NCBI GenBank assembly: GCA_023439305.1
Contig: JAEXOO010000041.1
Coordinates: 1-53,503 of the forward strand
From: Pseudomonadota bacterium
Lineage (GTDB): Bacteria; Pseudomonadota; Gammaproteobacteria; Burkholderiales; Burkholderiaceae_B
DNA: 53,503 nucleotides
Direction of reading: 5' to 3'
Part shown: in pieces, positions 49,169 through 53,503 of the stretch
How positions within the stretch are numbered: position 1 is the stretch's first letter
How the letters are laid out: every line of letters starts with the position of its first letter
Program-made: the position numbers and the translations under genes
Notes under the pieces: model-generated
What the model was told of the DNA's origin: nothing
The model's input: only the letters and a program-made list of their open reading frames with translations
Databases searched by the model: none

Positions 49169-50404
49169 ATGGAACAGAGAGTGACGGGCAATCCGTCCAT
49201 AGGCGCTACGCCTCGCGGCAGCATTGCCGTGCTGATGTTGTTGATGGCTGTCGCCGGTGAGATGTGTCTGGCGGCGGATTTCTATGGCTTTGCCGCCGTC
49301 ATCAAGATCGTGTCGGCGGATCTGGCCTTGAGCGATGCCCAGGCTGGACTGGTTCAGGGCGCGTTCGGCATTTCATTTGCACTGGGCATGTTGTTCTGGG
49401 CGCCGCGCGGACGCCATATGAGCTCGGCGCGTCTGTATCTGATCGGTCTGGGCGGCAGCGGCCTGCTCATGCTGGCGCAGACTCAGGCCCAGGACTTCAC
49501 GCAACTGGTCCTGCTTCGCCTGGTGGTCGGCTTCTTTGACTCTGCCGTCTGGGTCGGCTCCATGAAAATCGTCATGCAGTGGTTTGCGCCCCGGCGTCAG
49601 GGCCTGGTGTTGGGTATCATCCTGGCCGCCTATTCCTTGGCGATCACATTGGACTTTGCCTTGGGACTGCCCTATGCCATGGAGCATGGCTGGCGTGCTT
49701 TTTTCTTCGTGTTGGGCGGATTGACGCTAGGCGCCTGTCTATTGACGCAAATTGTCGTGCGCTCCGGGCCGTATCAGGATCCACACGACAAGATCCAGGT
49801 CGATGCCGGCGTGCTGCGTGCCATCGGATCGCGTCCCTGGATCTGGGTCGGCGTTCTGGCCATTTTTGGCGCCTTGTTCTCGGTCGCTGCCACGGCGACC
49901 TGGCTGATTCCCGCGTTCATCGACGTGCAGGGCATGGCGCCGCAGGATGCGCCGCTGTTCGGTACGCTGATGGGTCTATCTCAAGTGTTTTTCCTTTTGC
50001 TGGGCGGCTATGCCAGTGATCGCTACACCCGTGTGGGCGTCATGCGCCTGGGCATGTTTTTGACCATTCTGGCGGCGCTGGCCTGCGTCATGGCGTCCTG
50101 GCTGCCCCTGCCGCACACCGGTTTACTTGCCGTGGCCTTCCTGTGCGGCGTAGGTGTCTTTCATGGTGGAGCCATATTCAGCTATGTGGGCGAACGCTAT
50201 GGTGTCAATCTGGGGCCCTGCGCTGCCGGGTACGCTGAAATGGGCGGCGTATTCGCCACCTTTGTCGCGCCTTCCCTGCTCGGTCTCTTGTTGAGTCTGA
50301 CGGGGTCCTATGTATGGGCGTTCGGCGCCTTCCTGGCGGTGGAGCTGGCGGTGCTGCTGGGCTTTGTCGTCCTCACGCTCTTGCCCTCGGCGCGGGAGGC
50401 CTGA
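49169..50404 (+). CDS. MFS transporter of the catabolic operon
   Basis: 411 residues from ATG 49169, seven bases after GGGGGA (ATG 49166 and 49154 are in frame but badly spaced). Twelve helices; loop 2-3 is divergent (FWAPRGRHMSSARLY) and WLIPAFIDVQGMAPQDAPLFGTLMGLSQV opens the second half. It probably brings in the aromatic or heterocyclic acid degraded by the three following enzymes. First gene of the operon, 3 bases from the hydrolase. Confidence 0.82.
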   Translation: MEQRVTGNPSIGATPRGSIAVLMLLMAVAGEMCLAADFYGFAAVIKIVSADLALSDAQAGLVQGAFGISFALGMLFWAPRGRHMSSARLYLIGLGGSGLLMLAQTQAQDFTQLVLLRLVVGFFDSAVWVGSMKIVMQWFAPRRQGLVLGIILAAYSLAITLDFALGLPYAMEHGWRAFFFVLGGLTLGACLLTQIVVRSGPYQDPHDKIQVDAGVLRAIGSRPWIWVGVLAIFGALFSVAATATWLIPAFIDVQGMAPQDAPLFGTLMGLSQVFFLLLGGYASDRYTRVGVMRLGMFLTILAALACVMASWLPLPHTGLLAVAFLCGVGVFHGGAIFSYVGERYGVNLGPCAAGYAEMGGVFATFVAPSLLGLLLSLTGSYVWAFGAFLAVELAVLLGFVVLTLLPSAREA

Positions 50405-50407
50405 ACC

Positions 50408-51271
50408 ATGACTCGGCTGGCCTTTCGAACCCAGGATCTCGGGCAATACCAGCTACAGGCCTCCGTCGCGGATTTTGCGGCCGAAATGGACTCCTACCGC
50501 CTGGCCAGCGAACAGTCCAAGGCTCAGTTGTCCGCTTTCTTCAGCACGCGTGCCTATGGCGACGAGGCGGTTGAAAAGCTGGATGTCTACGCGGCCCGCG
50601 AGCCTGATTCGCCGGTATATGTGTTCATTCATGGGGGTTACTGGCGCATGCTGGGCCGGGAAGACTCAGCCATGATGGCCCGCAACCTTCATGCTGCGGG
50701 TGCAGCCGTGATCTGCGTGGATTACGGACTGGCACCGTCTCACAGCTTGTCGCAGATCATCGCGCAATGCGAGCGTGCCTTGGAATGGGTGTGGCGGCAT
50801 GCGCGGCAATTCAATGCAGATCCGGCACGGATCCATATCAGCGGCAGCTCGGCCGGCGCTCAGTTGGCCGGCATGCTGCTGGCCGGCGACGCCCGGCGTT
50901 CAGAGCGTCGCATTCATAGCGCCAGTCTGATCAGCGGCCTGATGGATCTGCATCCCCTGATGCAAACGCCGGTGAACGATTGGCTGCGCCTGGACGCAGA
51001 TCAGGCGCAGGCCTTCAGCCCGGCCCTGCATACACCGGCTGCCGGCACGCCGCTCCTGGTGGCCTGGGGGGCTCTGGAGCCGGCCGTCATGCAGGCGCAA
51101 AGCATTCATTACGCACAGCAATGCCGCATGGCCGGCTGCACGGTGCGCAGCATGGCGATCGCCGGGCGCAATCATTTCAATGTCCTGATGGATCTGGAGC
51201 AGAGCGACAGCGTCTTGACGCGCGCGGTGCTCCAGACCCTGAACTGTCATGCCAAGGAGGAGACACCATGA
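50408..51271 (+). CDS. Alpha/beta hydrolase, kynurenine-formamidase-like
   Basis: 287 residues. HGGYWRMLGRE (about 76-86) supplies the oxyanion loop, SGSSAGAQLAGM (about 142-153) the nucleophile serine, and GRNHFNVL (about 257-264) the histidine. Such enzymes hydrolyse formamides, enol-lactones or N-acyl ring-cleavage products. In this operon it should act after ring opening, much as the alpha/beta hydrolase acts on the MHPCO product in vitamin B6 breakdown. Stop overlaps the dioxygenase ATG. Confidence 0.8.
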   Translation: MTRLAFRTQDLGQYQLQASVADFAAEMDSYRLASEQSKAQLSAFFSTRAYGDEAVEKLDVYAAREPDSPVYVFIHGGYWRMLGREDSAMMARNLHAAGAAVICVDYGLAPSHSLSQIIAQCERALEWVWRHARQFNADPARIHISGSSAGAQLAGMLLAGDARRSERRIHSASLISGLMDLHPLMQTPVNDWLRLDADQAQAFSPALHTPAAGTPLLVAWGALEPAVMQAQSIHYAQQCRMAGCTVRSMAIAGRNHFNVLMDLEQSDSVLTRAVLQTLNCHAKEETP

Positions 51272-52266
51272 CACACCCGACCGTACAGGCCGCGATCCAG
51301 TCCGCCGCCTGCTTTCAACCTCGCCGCCTGGGGCACGTCAATCTGTGGGTGGACGAGCTGCAACGCGCCGAAGATTTCTACAGTCATGTCTGCGGCCTGA
51401 AAGTGGAATTCACCGAACCGGATCTGGTCGCCACTTTTCTGGGCACAGGGCACACGCCGCACGATCTGGGCATGATGGAGACAACCAAAGGCGTGAATCG
51501 CTACGGGCGCGACGGCCTGCTGCAATTGCCAGGCACAATAGGCCTGGCACCCGGACTGAATCATCTGGCCTGGGAACTGGAAAACGAAGCTGAGCTGGTG
51601 GCCGGCTGGAAGCGTGCCGGCGATCAGAATCGCGAGATCGACATGACGGTCGATCATCAAGTGGCTCACAGCGTTTATATGTTCGATCCGGATGGGAACT
51701 ACAACGAGTTTTATTGCGACACGATCAAGGATTGGCGCAGCGTGCTCAGCGGGCCGATGGAACTGCTGACCAGTCGCTGGGATCCGGCGGCGCAGGCCCC
51801 CTTCACAGAAGGCCGCTACGACAGCGATCCAGTATTGGAAACCGTCGCCGGGGCGCCCGTACAACCCCGGCGCATTACGCATGCGGTGCTGCGCACGGCG
51901 CAACTGTCTGACATGGTGGACTTCTACACCCAGGTCGGCGGGCTGCGCGTGCTGACTCAGACCGACGATGCGGTTTATCTGCAAGCCGGCTTGTCCAGCT
52001 ACGATTACAGTCTGGTACTGGTGCGCGATAAGCAGGCGGCTTTTTCCCACGGCAGCTTCGAGCTGGCGAATGTGGACGAGCTGGAGCAGGCTCTGGCCCG
52101 TCTGCAAGCCCAGGGCATTGCCCCCACGCTGAATGTAAGCCTGCCCTGGAAACGCGCATTTTTCCTGCAAGATCCCGATGGCTTGCTGAGTGAATGGTAT
52201 GTGCCGCTGGAAGGTGAGCGGTCCTTGCATGGACAGTATGCCTGGCCGCTGTGGGCACAAGTCTGA
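51268..52266 (+). CDS. VOC-superfamily extradiol dioxygenase-like protein
   Basis: 332 residues from ATG 51268 behind AAGGAGG. Two glyoxalase/dioxygenase modules (about 17-150 and 195-320). In the first, LGHVNLWVDELQRAEDFY, LNHLAWEL and DGNYNEFYCD give a histidine-histidine-glutamate metal set; the second has ITHAVLRT and DPDGLLSEWY. This is the layout of two-domain extradiol dioxygenases such as 2,3-dihydroxybiphenyl dioxygenase (about 290-300 aa). It probably opens a dihydroxylated ring made by the monooxygenase. Confidence 0.8.
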   Translation: MTHPTVQAAIQSAACFQPRRLGHVNLWVDELQRAEDFYSHVCGLKVEFTEPDLVATFLGTGHTPHDLGMMETTKGVNRYGRDGLLQLPGTIGLAPGLNHLAWELENEAELVAGWKRAGDQNREIDMTVDHQVAHSVYMFDPDGNYNEFYCDTIKDWRSVLSGPMELLTSRWDPAAQAPFTEGRYDSDPVLETVAGAPVQPRRITHAVLRTAQLSDMVDFYTQVGGLRVLTQTDDAVYLQAGLSSYDYSLVLVRDKQAAFSHGSFELANVDELEQALARLQAQGIAPTLNVSLPWKRAFFLQDPDGLLSEWYVPLEGERSLHGQYAWPLWAQV

Positions 52267-52276
52267 GGAGAGCAAC

Positions 52277-53419
52277 ATGGCAGACAAAAAATTGAGCGCC
52301 ATCGTGGCAGGCGGCGGGCTGGGCGGGCTGGCGACAGCCGCCGCTCTGGCGCAGCGTGGCTGGGATGTCACCGTGCTGGAGCGTCAAGCCGAACTGCGAG
52401 CCAATGGCTCAGGTATATATATCTGGGAAAACGGACTGCGTGTTCTACAGGCCATAGGCGCTTACGAACAAGCGATCGAAGGCGCGTTCTATGGCAGTCA
52501 TTTCGAGCAGCGCGATCAACACAATCGCGTGATCGACAGCGGCCCTACACCGCCTCAACGACGCTTGATCACTATCCTGCGCTCGCAGTTGCTTAAATCT
52601 CTGGAACAGGCCGGCAAGCGGGCGGGCGTGCGAGTGCGTACGAATGTGGAAGCGATAGGCGCAAGCGCCCGTGGCGAGATTATGCTGGCCTCAGGCGAGC
52701 GCCTGCGGGCTGATCTGGTCATCGGTGCCGACGGCATCTGGTCCCGCATACGGCAGTCTCTAGGACTGGAGATTTTGCATGAGCAGGCCCGCGAAGGCGC
52801 TTTGCGCACCATGATAGCGCGCCGCGCTGATGATACGGCGCCCGAAGATGCCCAGAAATATCTTGAAAACTGGAATGGCGCATACCGCTTGTTGATTACG
52901 CCTGTCAGCGATACCCAGACTTACCTGGCGCTGACCTGTCCACATGATGATCTCCGCGCCAGCAATACACAGGTAGACAAGGCGTATTGGGCTGCGCTGT
53001 TTCCCCAGTGGGCCCACTTGATCGAGCGCATCGACGGTCCCGTCAGCTGGGGCCGCTACAGCGTGACGCGCTGCAAGGCCTGGTCCAGCGGGCGCGCGGC
53101 GATCCTGGGCGATGCCGCCCATGCCCAGCCGCCCAATCTGGGGCAGGGTGGAGGCATGGCCATGCAGAACGGCTTGGCTCTGGCCAGCTTTGTGGGGCAG
53201 GTGCAAAATGCCCAGGAAATCCCCGACGCCCTGGAAGCCTGGGAAAACAGCGAGCGCGCCATTGTGGAACATTGCCAGAAGTGGTCCTGCCTGTACGGCG
53301 AGATCAGTTTTCTGCCCGATGAGGTCCGCACCCAGGTCGTGCGCTCGGCCATGGCCAACCCCTGGAGCTACGAACAGATTTTCCGGGCCGCCAGCCACAT
53401 GCCCACCGGGGCCATTTGA
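52277..53419 (+). CDS. FAD-dependent aromatic/pyridine monooxygenase (MHPCO-like)
   Basis: 380 residues, start after GAGGAGA. VAGGGLGGLATAAALAQRGWDVTVLERQ (about 10-37) binds FAD, IGADGIWSRIRQSLG is the second motif, and AAILGDAAHAQPPNLGQGGGMAMQNGL the third. The stretch RANGSGIYIWENGLRVLQAIGAY is shared with MHPCO, the 2-methyl-3-hydroxypyridine-5-carboxylate oxygenase of vitamin B6 degradation. So an aromatic N-heterocycle or hydroxybenzoate-type substrate is likely. Last gene of the four-gene operon. Confidence 0.83.
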   Translation: MADKKLSAIVAGGGLGGLATAAALAQRGWDVTVLERQAELRANGSGIYIWENGLRVLQAIGAYEQAIEGAFYGSHFEQRDQHNRVIDSGPTPPQRRLITILRSQLLKSLEQAGKRAGVRVRTNVEAIGASARGEIMLASGERLRADLVIGADGIWSRIRQSLGLEILHEQAREGALRTMIARRADDTAPEDAQKYLENWNGAYRLLITPVSDTQTYLALTCPHDDLRASNTQVDKAYWAALFPQWAHLIERIDGPVSWGRYSVTRCKAWSSGRAAILGDAAHAQPPNLGQGGGMAMQNGLALASFVGQVQNAQEIPDALEAWENSERAIVEHCQKWSCLYGEISFLPDEVRTQVVRSAMANPWSYEQIFRAASHMPTGAI

Positions 53420-53449
53420 ACGCAGCATCAGCCTGTATACTGATGTTCC

Positions 53450-53503
53450 GGACGCGGGGGGGGGGGGGGGCCCCCCCCGCGGCGGCGGGCGGCCAGAGAG
53501 AAT
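53450..53503. other. Low-complexity G/C contig end, probable artefact
   Basis: Beginning at about 53454 a run of 17 or so G is followed at once by a run of C, then more G/C, with no coding or regulatory logic. It looks like an assembly or sequencing end effect. Confidence 0.7.

Noticed and set aside
53427..53446. CTGTATACTGATG near the right end as a third SOS box
   Set aside because: The right half-site ACAG is missing at the required distance.

Overview
The window looks like one contig of a GC-rich (roughly 60 %) betaproteobacterium, most probably an Alcaligenaceae member of the Bordetella / Achromobacter / Alcaligenes / Kerstersia kind. This rests on overall protein character, an imuA-imuB-dnaE2 mutagenesis cassette behind an E. 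coli-type LexA box, ttrBCA, a poly-GlcNAc export porin and dense packing of small metabolic operons. Genus is not resolved. No CRISPR, rRNA, insertion sequence or prophage was recognised.

Layout, left to right. 1-2412: pgaA (minus strand), cut by the left edge. 2595-2750: tRNA-Pro(GGG) with its own promoter and a terminator hairpin. 3216-5165: small proteins (thioredoxin-fold, two-helix zinc-ribbon membrane protein, spermidine-synthase-like, orphan). 5312-7131: YcaC-like hydrolase divergent from a LysR regulator. 7164-10136: a secreted orphan, a coiled-coil orphan and the KtrB/KtrA potassium uptake pair. 10291-15416: Old Yellow Enzyme, then a GMC oxidoreductase plus MHS transporter divergent from an IclR regulator. 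15457-16337: thioesterase and YqeY. 16392-21583: imuA-imuB-dnaE2 under a near-perfect SOS box. 21661-24801: DTW-domain protein, NRDE protein, secreted orphan, ChaA antiporter. 24994-28413: PbpG, an FlhE-like protein next to a second SOS box, and a MotA/MotB-type stator pair with a sigma-28 promoter and an FNR-type box. 28426-32407: the most striking region, two divergent TPP riboswitches back to back, one controlling a sodium:solute symporter and the other an SDR plus an NtaA-type flavin monooxygenase. 32495-34329: YdfG and an Rpn-type nuclease. 34660-39715: ttrB-ttrC-ttrA tetrathionate reductase behind an FNR-type site. 39837-42165: TonB receptor with a Fur box. 42534-45493: 8-oxoguanine deaminase plus NCS2 purine permease. 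45614-49004: secreted M20 amidohydrolase, and an AraC regulator divergent from a drug-efflux-type MFS. 49048-53419: a four-gene catabolic operon (MFS, alpha/beta hydrolase, VOC dioxygenase, MHPCO-like flavin monooxygenase). The last ~50 bases are low-complexity G/C and look like a contig-end artefact.

Working together: FNR-type sites link tetrathionate respiration, and possibly the stator operon, to oxygen. LexA sites link translesion synthesis, and possibly the FlhE-like gene, to DNA damage. The paired TPP riboswitches imply that the symporter and the SDR/monooxygenase pair serve thiamin or thiamin-precursor acquisition, a role that neither enzyme family name would suggest.
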